From Stemphylium vesicarium (lineage: Eukaryota > Ascomycota > Dothideomycetes > Pleosporales > Pleosporaceae), in the NCBI GenBank assembly GCA_004380135.1, contig QXCR01000056.1, positions 1 through 64,000 on the forward strand: DNA of 64,000 bases, in the 5' to 3' direction. The notes under the pieces are model-generated. The model was given only the letters and a program-made list of their open reading frames with translations. It had not been told where the DNA came from and did no database searches. The position numbers and the translations under genes are program-made. Positions 1 to 10,100 of the stretch are shown piece by piece; position 1 is the first letter of the stretch, and each line of letters opens with the position of its first letter.

Positions 1-359
1 TTTTTACTCATGGCCTTGCTGTAGGCTGAGATGAGTTCGGTCGGATGCCGGCGGAGGAAGCGGGAAACCCAGGTTTCTGACACCTCTTTTCCAGCTAGAG
101 ATGAGGCAAAGCGTCTTATCATTGACCTTGTAGGTGCTAAGCGTCGCTGAGAGAGTGTCTGTATATACTTTACAAGCTCAGCTTCGTGTTGTGGATGAAT
201 GGAGAGGTTGCGCAGGCCATATGCCTCCTGCCGGCCTTGGTGCCTTCGGGCGAGCGTGCAGCGGTTGATATTATACTTTTTAGCAATTTGAGAATATGAG
301 AACTGAGCTCCTGGCTCACGCGATTCGATTTCTGCAATAGCTTCTTGAATTGGATCCAT
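1..359 (-). CDS. Pogo/Fot1-like transposase, N-terminal part (cut by window edge)
   Basis: The minus strand from ATG at 359 is open to base 1 (119 codons, no stop). It begins MDPIQEAIAEIESR. Residues about 5-45 form a psq-type helix-turn-helix (QFSYSQIAKKYNINRCTLARR). A second, CENP-B/Tc5-type DNA-binding helix follows, ending in the family-typical WVSRFLRRHP near residues 98-107. The DDE catalytic domain would lie beyond the left edge. Its role would be to bind the element ends and cut and paste them at TA sites. The uninterrupted frame and lack of C-to-T decay suggest a young copy, but integrity of the rest cannot be judged here. Confidence 0.85.
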   Translation of the reverse strand, partial: MDPIQEAIAEIESREPGAQFSYSQIAKKYNINRCTLARRHQGRQEAYGLRNLSIHPQHEAELVKYIQTLSQRRLAPTRSMIRRFASSLAGKEVSETWVSRFLRRHPTELISAYSKAMSK

Positions 360-408
360 ATCGGTTGAGTTATAGCGTGTTGAAGTTGAGTTGCTGTTGT
401 GGTGGGGG

Positions 409-438
409 TGATCATCTGGCGACCATGATCATCTGGCG
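409..438. repeat. Two direct copies of a 13-bp motif (tgatcatctggcg)
   Basis: Exact copies at 409-421 and 426-438 are spaced by 4 bp, just outside the transposase start. The position fits transposase-binding subterminal repeats of the element end. The motif contains the palindrome TGATCA. Function is inferred from location only. Confidence 0.6.
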
Positions 439-652
439 CACGGACACAGTAGTGCTTTCCTAGGACGCAATGATGCTGGAAGTCGTTCTCACTCTTGCTT
501 CATTGTCAATCGCAGGTCCAGGTCCAGATAAGACCATAGGGTAATTAAGAATTCCTTCATTGAAAGTTCGTAACAGAGCGTCAGTGGTATCTACAAGCAG
601 GCTAAGGTATCTACAACAAAACAAAACAAAAGTCTATGCCCATGATGGCCAT

Positions 653-1660
653 TTACAACATGCCGAAAATCGCAGCGCATACCGACAAGGCGGTCATCAT
701 TCCAATGCTGACCCTTAACCCGCTCGCTGCATCCTCTTCGCCCTGGCCCTTCTGTCCCTCTTCGAAGCCATTGCCCATGTACAGCGCGCCAAGTTCTGTC
801 AAGCCACCGTCGTCATCGAACAATGCCACACCATCGCCGGTCCATTCATTCGCGTCGTCGGTCCTGAACGCTCCAAACCACGCGTATCGCTCAACGTTCT
901 TCTGATCATCCAGGTAGGGTAGTGTTTGGTTCATCATTGCCACAGTCTCATCCTCCTCTTGTTGCGGCAGTGCCAGTTCGGTAATCCAGAGCTTCAGCGG
1001 CTGGTCTCGAGTGGAATTTGTATTGTAGAACTCGTCCAAGGTGCCTACCCAACCAGCGAGGCCAGCGAAAGCTCCATACCAGTGGACAGAGACAAAATCG
1101 GCAGGACATCCATTCTCGGAGTCGATGTCGTAGCAAGATTCGTTGAAACGACGTAACCAGTCGAGACCGTTTGGACTGCCAGTCGTACTAGGATGGCTGA
1201 TCAACCACTTCCTTCCTCCGCTGTCGCCGTTTCGAAAGGGGACGACGTAATCGATATAAGCTTGTGCTGCGTCTTCAGGGCTAATACTGCTGCCACCACT
1301 TCCCGTAGAGCCGTCTGGTTCGTTGAATGATAGAAGATGCTTGCTGCTTTCTGGCAAGCCTCGTATTACCCGCTCGGTTTGGTCGTCCTCAGTCGCGTCG
1401 ATTCCATGAATCATGGGTACAAATTCAATTGTGTCGGCTGGAATGAGATCGCTGTTTGGGTAGGGCGACCAGTTGTAGTACCATGAAAGCGGCGAAGAGT
1501 CAGAGGTAAGGAGCTCATTGTCGGTCTGGTGCGAGTCACCAATGAATGCGAAACCGCGTTTTGAATCCTGTGCAAATGCTGTTGCTGCGAAGATGGAGAA
1601 AAGACCGGCGTAGAGGTTTCTTCGCCCTTGGTAGCGCGTAGATGGGTGTGGCTGAGACAT
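653..1660 (-). CDS. Secreted GPI-anchored GH128-type glycosidase (Glyco_hydro_cc)
   Basis: Intronless, 335 aa. The N-terminus has a hydrophobic signal (residues about 14-30, ending ATAFAQ). The body matches the fungal glycosyl-hydrolase catalytic-core family GH128 (endo-beta-1,3-glucanase type): FNEPD around residue 114 supplies the likely acid/base Glu114, VHWYG follows at 192-196, and WITELA gives the likely nucleophile Glu228. The C-terminus ends with a small-residue/hydrophobic tail (about 312-335) typical of a GPI-attachment signal. It probably acts at the cell wall on beta-1,3-glucan, remodelling the fungus's own wall or degrading foreign glucan. Substrate is inferred from the family. 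It lies between the transposon end and RPL17 with no functional link to either. Confidence 0.85.
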   Translation of the reverse strand: MSQPHPSTRYQGRRNLYAGLFSIFAATAFAQDSKRGFAFIGDSHQTDNELLTSDSSPLSWYYNWSPYPNSDLIPADTIEFVPMIHGIDATEDDQTERVIRGLPESSKHLLSFNEPDGSTGSGGSSISPEDAAQAYIDYVVPFRNGDSGGRKWLISHPSTTGSPNGLDWLRRFNESCYDIDSENGCPADFVSVHWYGAFAGLAGWVGTLDEFYNTNSTRDQPLKLWITELALPQQEEDETVAMMNQTLPYLDDQKNVERYAWFGAFRTDDANEWTGDGVALFDDDGGLTELGALYMGNGFEEGQKGQGEEDAASGLRVSIGMMTALSVCAAIFGML

Positions 1661-2487
1661 GATTTGGCGGTGGGCAACGCAGGAGATGGATGTGTAGAAA
1701 AGTTTCGTTGATCTTTCCAGGAGGCTGAGAGATCTATAGAATATAAAATGAACGACGGGTAGATCCTAGCCTATACATGACTTCTTATCTGTCGACACAT
1801 TTTGTGGCGAGGTACATGCCCATGCTCGGCTGGTGCTGGGCATGCGTCATTGATCGCGGGAAAGTTGGCAAGTAAGGCCGGAGCAAGGCAAGAATTGACA
1901 CCTGACTCGTCAGGTAGGGGTGGCATTTACTTCAATGTAGTCATTACGGGCCAGCCAGCGCGTATGTGTAAATAACCGTTGGGTGTAAACACCGGCCGAT
2001 GTTTGTCCTCGAGTTGCAGTAGGCCATGTGGTACGCTAGTCCCGAGGCCGACTAGCGCCAGCCTAATCCTGCTCTGGATGTCAGCACAAATGTCCTAGGC
2101 CAGATGCTGGGGTTCTAGAAGAGAGCCAGTGGAAATGCAAGGCAAGGCTAGCTGCAGCGACATCTCCTATGATTCATTCATGGGCCGCACGAGTGCTGTG
2201 TTCTGGCTCCTCGGCCAGGCCATCTATTGAACAATTTGTTCGAGACAAAATCACCACAGCGCACAAAGAAACGATAAACTGGCAAGGACGCATACGGTTT
2301 GAATGTTTGTGTGAACCAGGCCTTGGCCCTATTTATTTTATGGACCAGACACCAGAGAAATCGAAGTGCCATATCATGCATACATGATGAGTGTGAAAGA
2401 CCCTGAAGATTCATCGCTCATTTGACTCCAAACCGTGCCCATGCCTTGACCGTTTTCTTCGCCGGAACATCATCACTCTCGCTTCCT
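1661..2487. other. Intergenic, no gene seen
   Basis: This 0.8-kb stretch lies between the start of the glycosidase gene and the 3' end of RPL17. Short ORFs here show no recognisable domain. A promoter of the minus-strand glycosidase gene is expected in its left part. Confidence 0.6.
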
Positions 2488-3289
2488 CTATTCCTCAGAG
2501 GCGGTGATGGCCTTGCGGACGGCGCGGCCACGCTGCCTGGAGTTCAATCGGCGCTCAAGGACTTGGGGACCCTTCTGGACGACCTCGGCACCCTCGGTGA
2601 GGATGAGCTCGATGTGGGAGGGGTTGGACATGTAGGGGTTGATCTGGTCATGTTAGGACAGTCGACGCTCTGTGCGTGGGTGTACATACACGACCGTGGG
2701 CACGGTAAGTGCGCCTTCGCTGCTTGGGAGCCTGGTTGACCTGGATGTGCTTGATGATCAAGTTGCTGGTGTCGAGACCCTTGGTGTCGGCGTTGGCCTC
2801 AGCGTTCTTGAGGAGGCCGAGGATGATCTCAGCGGACTTGACGGGCCAGCGGGCCTTGGAGACACCGAAAGCCTTGCCTGCTCAAGTCAGCCTGTGTTCC
2901 TGCAATTGCCTGTGTTGACGCCGCCTCAGCTTCCCCGCATCCTCCTCTTTCTTGTGCTTTGCTTTTCCACGGGCGTGCGAATCGTTCCAAGCGTGGTTAC
3001 TCACCCTGAGCAGTGCGTCCAGTGCTGCCAGCGTACCGCCTCATGGGAATGGCCTCCTTGTGCTCCAGGACATTTCCGAGGTAGGTGAGGGCGCGCTCGA
3101 GCTTCCAGCCGTTGACAGCCTGAGCGGTCTCGCGGGTGTTCTTGAAGGAAACGCGGAGGTAGCTGCCGCGGGCGCGGGCAGACTTTGCGCCGTCAATGGA
3201 GGTTGCTGCGTAGCGAACCTGCAAGAATTAATCTCATGTTCGCATTGTAGTTGTCTCCATGCACCAGGGCGGCGGCGGGGACGTACCAT
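2488..3289 (-). CDS. RPL17: 60S ribosomal protein L17 (uL22)
   Basis: Four exons on the minus strand: 3287-3289, 3005-3218, 2690-2877 and 2488-2643, with all introns GT-AG, giving 186 aa (yeast L17 has 184). The product reads MVRYAATSIDGAKSARARGS, then GWKLERAL, GRTAQGKAFG, ARWPVKSAE and a tail HGRINPYMSNPSHIELILTE, all diagnostic of uL22, which lines the peptide exit tunnel of the large subunit. The first coding exon is only the ATG itself: the intron starts directly after the start codon. It is transcribed divergently from the fibrillarin gene 386 bp away, which suggests coordinate expression of ribosome-production genes. Confidence 0.97.
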
Positions 3290-3675
3290 TTTGTCGATTT
3301 GTGCTGTTGATGTTAGTAGAGACTGGCGACGTGGGTGTATCAAGAACGGAATTTGCGAGTTCGTGGGCATCGGCAAAACTAGCGGGCCGCTTGCGCGCCC
3401 CCACGTCTGATTGGTTGCGCATCTTTACGCGCCAAGAAGATCTGGATAATTTTCTGAGCTTGAACTTCAAGCTCCTGCAGCACCCTTCGCTCCTACCGCG
3501 ACATTCAGTATCCACAACCACTTTTCACGCGCAAAGCAAGACCACCGCGTATAAAGTGGAACAAGTCGTCTCGAGTTAGTTTGACCGATTTGCAGCTTTA
3601 TATCCCTCGATACTAACTTTGCGCAACAGCTTTCGCACTTCATAAACTACGACAAGTACTACAAAACTTGTAGCA
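3290..3675. promoter_or_regulatory. Divergent promoter between RPL17 and fibrillarin
   Basis: This 386-bp gap lies between two oppositely oriented start codons. A TATAAA element sits at 3550-3555, 121 bp upstream of the fibrillarin ATG. The interval must hold both core promoters. Sharing of upstream control sites is inferred from the arrangement and from the shared ribosome-biogenesis role. Confidence 0.6.
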
Positions 3676-4755
3676 ATGGCCTTCACTCCTAGGTACGCAT
3701 TCCCTAGCATTCGAGAATATATCCCTCACATCAGCGCGAAAACATTCTAACATAATTACAGAGGCGGACGTGGCGGTGGTGGACGTGGCGGCGGTGACCG
3801 TGGTGGTCGCGGCGGCTTCACTCCCCGAGGTGGTCGCGGTGGCTTCGGCGGAGGACGCGGTGGTGGTGACCGCGGTGGACGAGGAGGTGGCCGTGGCGGT
3901 GGTCGCGGTGCTCCACGAGGACGAGGTGCTCCTCGCGGCGGCCGTGGAGGCGCTGGAGGAGCGCGCGGAGGAGCCAAGGTGATTGTCGAGCCGTAAGTCC
4001 AACTTTTCCAGCCGATCATTCTTTGCATACGCTAACTTGGAATCAGCCATCGCCATGCCGGTGTCTTCGTCGCCCGCGGCAAGGAGGATCTCCTTGTTAC
4101 CAAGAACCTCACCCCCGGAGAGTCCGTCTACGGCGAGAAGCGCATCAGCGTTGGCGCCAGCGCCGCAAAGGACGGCGAGACCGAGGCCAGCAGCACCGAG
4201 TACCGCGTCTGGAACCCCTTCCGTTCCAAGTTGGCCGCTGGTATCTTGGGTGGTGTCGACAACATCTACATGGGCCCCGGCTCCAAGGTCCTCTACCTTG
4301 GTGCTGCCTCCGGCACATCAGTCTCTCACGTTGCTGATATCGTCGGACCTGAGGGAACCGTTTTCGCCGTCGAATTCTCCCACCGTTCCGGCCGTGACCT
4401 TATCAACATGGCCACCCACCGCACAAACGTCATCCCCATTGTCGAGGATGCCCGTCATCCCCTGAAGTACCGTATGCTCGTCGGCATGGTCGACTGCATC
4501 TTCGCCGATGTGGCTCAACCCGATCAAGCCCGTATCGTCGGTCTTAACGCTGGCCTTTTCTTGAAGGTTGGCGGTGGTGTCGTCATCTCCATCAAGGCCA
4601 ACTGTATCGATTCGACAGCCGCGCCCGAAGCGGTCTTCGCACAGGAAGTCACCAAACTGCGAGAGATGGGCATCAAGCCCAAGGAGCAGTTGACTCTCGA
4701 GCCTTTCGAGCGTGACCACGCCATGGTCGTCGGTGTCTACCAGCGTTCGCAATAA
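3676..4755 (+). CDS. NOP1: Fibrillarin, box C/D snoRNP 2'-O-methyltransferase
   Basis: Exons 3676-3692, 3762-3992 and 4047-4755 give 318 aa. Residues about 6-78 are a glycine/arginine-rich (GAR) domain made of RGG-type repeats. The methyltransferase domain follows, with the SAM-binding stretch VLYLGAASGTSVSHVAD, then FAVEFSHRSGRD, NVIPIVEDARHP and DCIFADVAQPDQ, and the end FERDHAMVVGVY. Fibrillarin methylates rRNA riboses guided by C/D snoRNAs in the nucleolus and also methylates a histone H2A glutamine. Length matches the family (about 320 aa). Neighbour RPL17 is divergent. Confidence 0.98.
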
Positions 4756-5877
4756 GCAGGGGCTCTGCTGCGATAGACTTGTCGCGCTTTTTCTGATTTC
4801 AACGATGCATGCAATGTGGTCATATACCTGTATTTTGACTGGGCTCAGGTGTTTCTCAGGCGTCAGGAAGGCATACTTTGGTATCGAATGTTTTGATAAA
4901 AGATCTATGGATGCGATTTGTACCGTTCAGCCACGATTGCCTGACATGATTACGCTGTGTTGTATTCTAATTACGTTGTGAATCAGGCCTTGAGCCATGC
5001 GGCATTCTTGAACTGCGCTGTCCCGGTACGGACGCGTCCAGCAGAAAACATTTAGAGCGAAGACAGACCAAGCGAAATACGGATTAGCGTCTTTTCTTTT
5101 CGAGCGTAAATCCTTGCTATGTCCGAGGTTGCTAAGGAACCCGCTGTCAACGGCAGTCAATAGTCAAATAGTGACCGCCTAGCGTGGCGCATGGATTTTT
5201 CCCATGTATGTATCCTTGATGCTCTGATACGGTTTAATAAAAATGCATTGCTTTTCCTTGACTATTCCAGGAGCCGATACACCAATGCGTTCACTGAAAG
5301 ATGAAATTGAAATGCCATCGTCCACCACTAAGTCCGTGAAGGGCTGGTTTGTGGCTGCCCCAAAGGTTCAGTCGAAGTTGGAGGTGGTAGGGCGACTGTA
5401 CCTGCTACTTCCAGCTGATTAAATGGAGCGCTCTTACCATTATTGCTAGGTGCCAAAACGAGTGTTGTGAGCTCTTTCCTGCAATTCGAGCTTTCGTATA
5501 TTGTCGTCACCTACCGCGTGGTCTTTGTGATACATGTGTCACATATTGTGCCCGAAAAGACTACGAGGGAGGCAAGGGCTCAGCCTAATAAGTCGAAAAA
5601 AATGTGTTGTTTCTGAAAGTAAGAGCAGTAGCATGGAACTAGAGCAGGATAGCGAAAATGCTAGCGTCCTGTGAATGGGAGTGGACCATTCAAGAAGTAT
5701 TAGCTATTTCAATACATGGTAATGTGGAGAGTGGGTTCTCGCCTCCACAATGATGTGCTGCGACAATTAACAATGTGTTGAGGAGTGACGTCAGACCAAC
5801 GTACTTATACAAACATCGACAGGCAGAGCCGCCCCGCGAAAACGTCTCCAGACAGAACAACATCCCCACACTTCAAA
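4756..5877. other. Intergenic, no gene seen
   Basis: 1.1 kb containing the fibrillarin 3' region and the upstream region of the SDR gene. Only short ORFs without recognisable motifs are present. Confidence 0.6.
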
Positions 5878-6753
5878 ATGGCGTCTCCTCAAGCACCAGC
5901 ACCCCCTTTGTACAAGAACATCATCATTTCCGGTGGGGCGCGCGGCATTGGCCGAGCGTTGACCCGGATGATGCTCGAGGCTGGCCACCACGCCTACATC
6001 TTCGACATCGATGAGGAGGAGATGGAGCATACGTGTAAGGTCCATCTGCAGCAGTACTACGCGGACGGTAGACTTGGTTATTCTATTTGCGACCTCCGCG
6101 ACGTAGGGGATATCCGAACAAAAGTGAAGGAAGCAGCCAATTTCTTCAACGAACGTATCGATGTTCTCATCAACAACGGCGGTATCGCCACCCCACAGTG
6201 GAAGGACGGCAAGACCATGGAAGACCTCTCGACGATTGACGAGTGGAAGGCGTACATGGATACCAATCTTACCGGCCCCTTTGCCATGTCTCAAGCGTGT
6301 CTTCCCTACATGAAGGCGCGGGCGTCGGACGTCGAACACGGCGCACACATGCAGAACGCGAATAACTCGAGCCCGGCTGGCCCATGCATCATCCACATTG
6401 GATCGTTCCGCGCACATCAGTCGGATCCGAACCAAGAAGGCTATGCGTCGAGCAAGTCGGGTCAGCTTGGACTGATGCACTCCATGGCAATCAGCCTGGG
6501 TCGTCTGGGTATCAGGGTCAATCTCATCGCCCCTGGGCGCATCAAGGTGGCACACGAGAGCAAGGAGGGCGACGAGAAAGGGACGGATTGGGCGAGTCAA
6601 ATCAGCGAAAAGGACATCTCTGATCATCCAACCAACAGAGCCGGCCGACCAAAGGATATCGCTGATGCGGCGCTGTATCTCATTGAGGCGGGCTTCGTGA
6701 CCGGGCAGGACATTACTGTCGACGGAGGAGCACTCAGGAAGAAGAACGCCTAA
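5878..6753 (+). CDS. Short-chain dehydrogenase/reductase, classical type
   Basis: Intronless, 291 aa from the ATG at 5878, chosen because it has a good context (CAAAATGGC) and leads straight into the first beta strand. The frame is open 31 codons further upstream. The Rossmann motif SGGARGIG lies at residues 18-25. An Asp at the end of beta 2 (FDID, residue 43) favours NAD(H). NNGG at 99-102 replaces the usual NNAG. The catalytic set is Asn130, Ser176 (HIGS), Tyr189 and Lys193 (YASSK). The C-terminal GQDITVDGG is typical of sugar-alcohol or polyol-type SDRs. Substrate cannot be told from sequence. Confidence 0.92.
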   Translation: MASPQAPAPPLYKNIIISGGARGIGRALTRMMLEAGHHAYIFDIDEEEMEHTCKVHLQQYYADGRLGYSICDLRDVGDIRTKVKEAANFFNERIDVLINNGGIATPQWKDGKTMEDLSTIDEWKAYMDTNLTGPFAMSQACLPYMKARASDVEHGAHMQNANNSSPAGPCIIHIGSFRAHQSDPNQEGYASSKSGQLGLMHSMAISLGRLGIRVNLIAPGRIKVAHESKEGDEKGTDWASQISEKDISDHPTNRAGRPKDIADAALYLIEAGFVTGQDITVDGGALRKKNA

Positions 6754-7128
6754 GAGGTTGGGTGGGATCTAAGGCTAGGACATGACTGAACGGGACAGAT
6801 GATTAGTAGTACTTTCATAATGAAAAATGATACCCAGATGATGATGTTGTTGTTGCAAGCAGAGTTGGGTGAGGGTGACGACGAGGGTCATGCCGCGGAA
6901 CTAGTCCCGCTTTCTAGCAGGGGCCTGGACTCGCCTAAATGATTGACCGCATCGCGAAAAAGTGCACGGGTGACGCGCGCGAACTTCTGCTGGGGCGAGG
7001 GCAGTGCCAGGCCCACGTCAACGACTGCACATGTTTGTCCTTGGCGTCTGCTTCGAAATTCTGTCAAGTTGGCTTCCGCATTGAGTGCTGCCGTGCGAAT
7101 TACGACTGTCGGGACTAATGTCCAATTC
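6754..7128. other. Intergenic; leader of the tRNase Z gene
   Basis: A 375-bp gap. The tRNase Z frame stays open back to an in-frame ATG at 6943, but residues from 6943-7128 look low-quality, so I treat them as 5' leader. Confidence 0.45.
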
Positions 7129-10100
7129 ATGAAATTGCGCCCGCCGCTCAGTCGACTTTGGCCCCCCGCGGTCTACTACTGCACCAAATCTCTCCACTCC
7201 AGACCTCATCTTGCCGTCAAAAGCTTCCGAGTCCTAGGCCAAACTCGCGCGAACCGTCCGCCTCCGATACCCCGATGCGGACCTATCTTCCTACCGCCAT
7301 CCGACGTATTCGAACCATTTGACGCGAAGATCAACCCTCTTGCGGATACTAGCACTTTGAAGAAGACGTCAAAAGATATGTCTTGCAGCATTGAGATCGT
7401 CACGACACCGACGGCGGACACGCCAGGTACTACTCTGGTGTTGCGCACGGCGTCCAAGGTCTATGTTTTTGGCAACATGGCCGAAGGCACCCAACGCGCA
7501 ATGGTGCAGCAAGGAACACGCCTGCTGAAGGCGCAGGACTTTTTCTTGACCGGACGAGCAGAGTGGAAAAACATGGGTGGACTCATCGGCATGATGCTCA
7601 CACTCGCCGACGCAAGCACGAGCTCCTATACCACCGCCATGGATACATTCCGCCTGGCTCAAGACCGGGGAAAGAACAATCTGAAGGCACCACCAAAGCC
7701 GCACTTCGATGTATATGGTCCGCCAAACCTGAAGCAGACGTTGGGCACCTGTCGGAGGTTCATTTTCCGGAAAGGCATACCCATTGTCGCGACCGAGTAC
7801 ACGAACGAATCGCCGGAGAAGGATGCGAATGGGGTGATACTTCCGACCTGGCAGGATTCCAACGTCAGTGTCTGGGCCATGTCTGTCTCTCCCACCAACA
7901 CTGAACGGGACTCACAAGCAGAGGTTGAAATGGAAGCACGTCGGCAACACTTTGATGCGCATCTAAACACCTTCCAGGACTTCCAGGCCCCTGAGAATGA
8001 AAGCCCTGAGGCTCGTGAACTGAGATATGACCAGATACGGACGGCGACTGTCAAGTTCATGTTCGATTCCAACTGGAACTTCGATACCCTTGTAGAGCAA
8101 CATATTTCGAAAGTGAACATGCCTGCTGCCATGTTCATTCGCAACCCAGAGACACATGGGTATGAACCTTATAATGGCCCAAAGCCAGGCGGTTCAGAAC
8201 CTCTTCCTGATATCACCGTGTGGACTCGGACACCATGGCCAGGCGCCCAGATCCTTGCTCTCCCACCCACTAAACCTGCCGCAGAGTGCATATCGTACAT
8301 TACGCGGACGCATCCTACGCGCGGCCAATTTGATGTTGCACGTGCCAAAGAACTTGGTGTACAACCAGGGCCGCAGTTTGGAAAGCTTACGAAAGGCGAA
8401 TCAGTGCAGAATACTAGTGGAGAATGGATTACACCAGAACAAGTCGTGGGTCCTGACAGGCCTGGTCATGGTGTCGCCATTCTGGATGTGCCCTCAGTCG
8501 AGTACGTTGAGAACATTGTTCAGCGTGAGGAATTAAACTCGTCGGAGGTCATGATGGGCATCGGTGCTGTCATCTGGATGCTTGGCCCGGGGGTAGCAGG
8601 CCATCCCACGCTTACAGAGTTCATGAAGAAACTGAACAATGTAGAGCATGTCGTATCTTCCATAGATACTGCGCCGAACCGTATCTCTAACGACTCCGTC
8701 GCTACCCAATCCACGCGTCTGGGACAGGTAGATCCGACAAGGTATTCCACGCCGGTGTTCGATAGCACTAGTGTTCCTCAGAAGAGCTTATACAGGGCCG
8801 GCCAGTCGGCGTTATCTGAACTACCGGAGGGTGTCACTGTCGCTGATCGAGGGCTGACCTGGACACTTATGCCAACTTTTGCTGCGAAGAGGGAGTTGAT
8901 CACCAAGCTCTTCGACGACAAACAAGTAGCCAATGAGACTGATCGTGAAGTATTAGATTTGGCACAGAAGGCTCGGGAAGCAGTGCAGAGCAACCGCAGC
9001 GATATGAAGACGTGGAGGCAATTGCTAGCACGTCCCGACACGGAAGTTACGACCCTCGGAACAGGTTCGGCGCTACCGTCCAAGTATCGCAACGTCTCCG
9101 CGACCTTGGTTCGCGTCCCAGGCGCTGGCAACTACCTCTTTGATTGCGGTGAGAATACTTTGGGGCAGCTTTCAAGAGTCTTTCCTCACGAGGAACTTGT
9201 CGAAATTCTCAAGAACCTTCATGTCATCTGGATTAGCCACTTGCATGCGGATCATCATCTAGGTACAGCGGCTCTAATTCGGGCGTGGTACCAAGTCAAG
9301 CACAACAGTCTCCCGAACCCACAGCCACTCGGCGAATCGGTAGACGGCATCGATGCCAGTGCTTTTGGTCTTTCTGTCATCTCCCATAGTGGCATGCTCC
9401 AGTGGCTCAATGAGTACTCAACGATTGAGGACTTCGGATACAGTCGCATCTTGCCCGTGCAAATCACCGCCAATGAGCACCGCACTTCTTCAAGACTATC
9501 AGTCCTCAACTCCTTCGGCAAGGAACTGACTGAGACCGCTCCTATTCCGAGAGGATCTTACGAGGAATTATTCGGGTTTCAAGACATTCAGGCTGCCAGA
9601 GTACAGCATTGCCACGGCGCGATGGGTGTTTCAATCACTTTCCCGCGCGTAGCCTCGGATCCTGAAGGCGTAAAGCCGTTCAAGGTCAGCTACTCGGGCG
9701 ACTGCAGGCCGAGTTACCATTTCGCTAAGATCGGAACGGATTCTACGCTACTCATCCACGAAGCAACTTTCGACGACGAGCTGCAAGGCGATGCAAAAGC
9801 AAAGAAACATTCGACTACATCCGAGGCACTCAGCATCGGTGCGCAGATGAATGCCAAAGCCGTCGTACTCACGCATTTCAGTCAACGGTACCAGAAGATT
9901 CCTGTTTTGCAGACAGTCACAGATGGCGAACAAGAAGAGTCGCTTCCCGACGCCAGCGAGGTCGCTGAAGACGTCGCCGAGGACGACGAAGTCGACCCTA
10001 CCATGGACAATCCAGACAACATGGACATACACTCCACCCCCGCTCCCGCTCAAGGCGCAGCCAAGCCCATCCCTACTCTACAACACCAGGCCTCATCTCT

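Larger units (their letters stand above)
1..451 (-). mobile_element. Pogo/Fot1-type DNA transposon, 5' end only
   Basis: The left edge holds the start of a Tc1/mariner-superfamily element of the pogo/Fot1 branch. It contains the transposase N-terminus on the minus strand (1-359) and, between that start codon and a TA dinucleotide at 450-451, a short leader with a 13-bp motif repeated in direct orientation (409-421 and 426-438). Such iterated motifs are common in the terminal inverted repeats of this family, and pogo elements insert at TA. The opposite end lies outside the window, so the outer boundary at about 449 and the TA duplication are inference. Confidence 0.65.

Noticed and set aside
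2488..4755. Intronic C/D snoRNAs in RPL17 or fibrillarin introns
   Set aside because: No RTGATGA C box paired with CTGA was found in the introns inspected.
5791..6627. 278-codon minus-strand ORF
   Set aside because: Antisense to the SDR gene, whose catalytic motifs are all in the plus frame.
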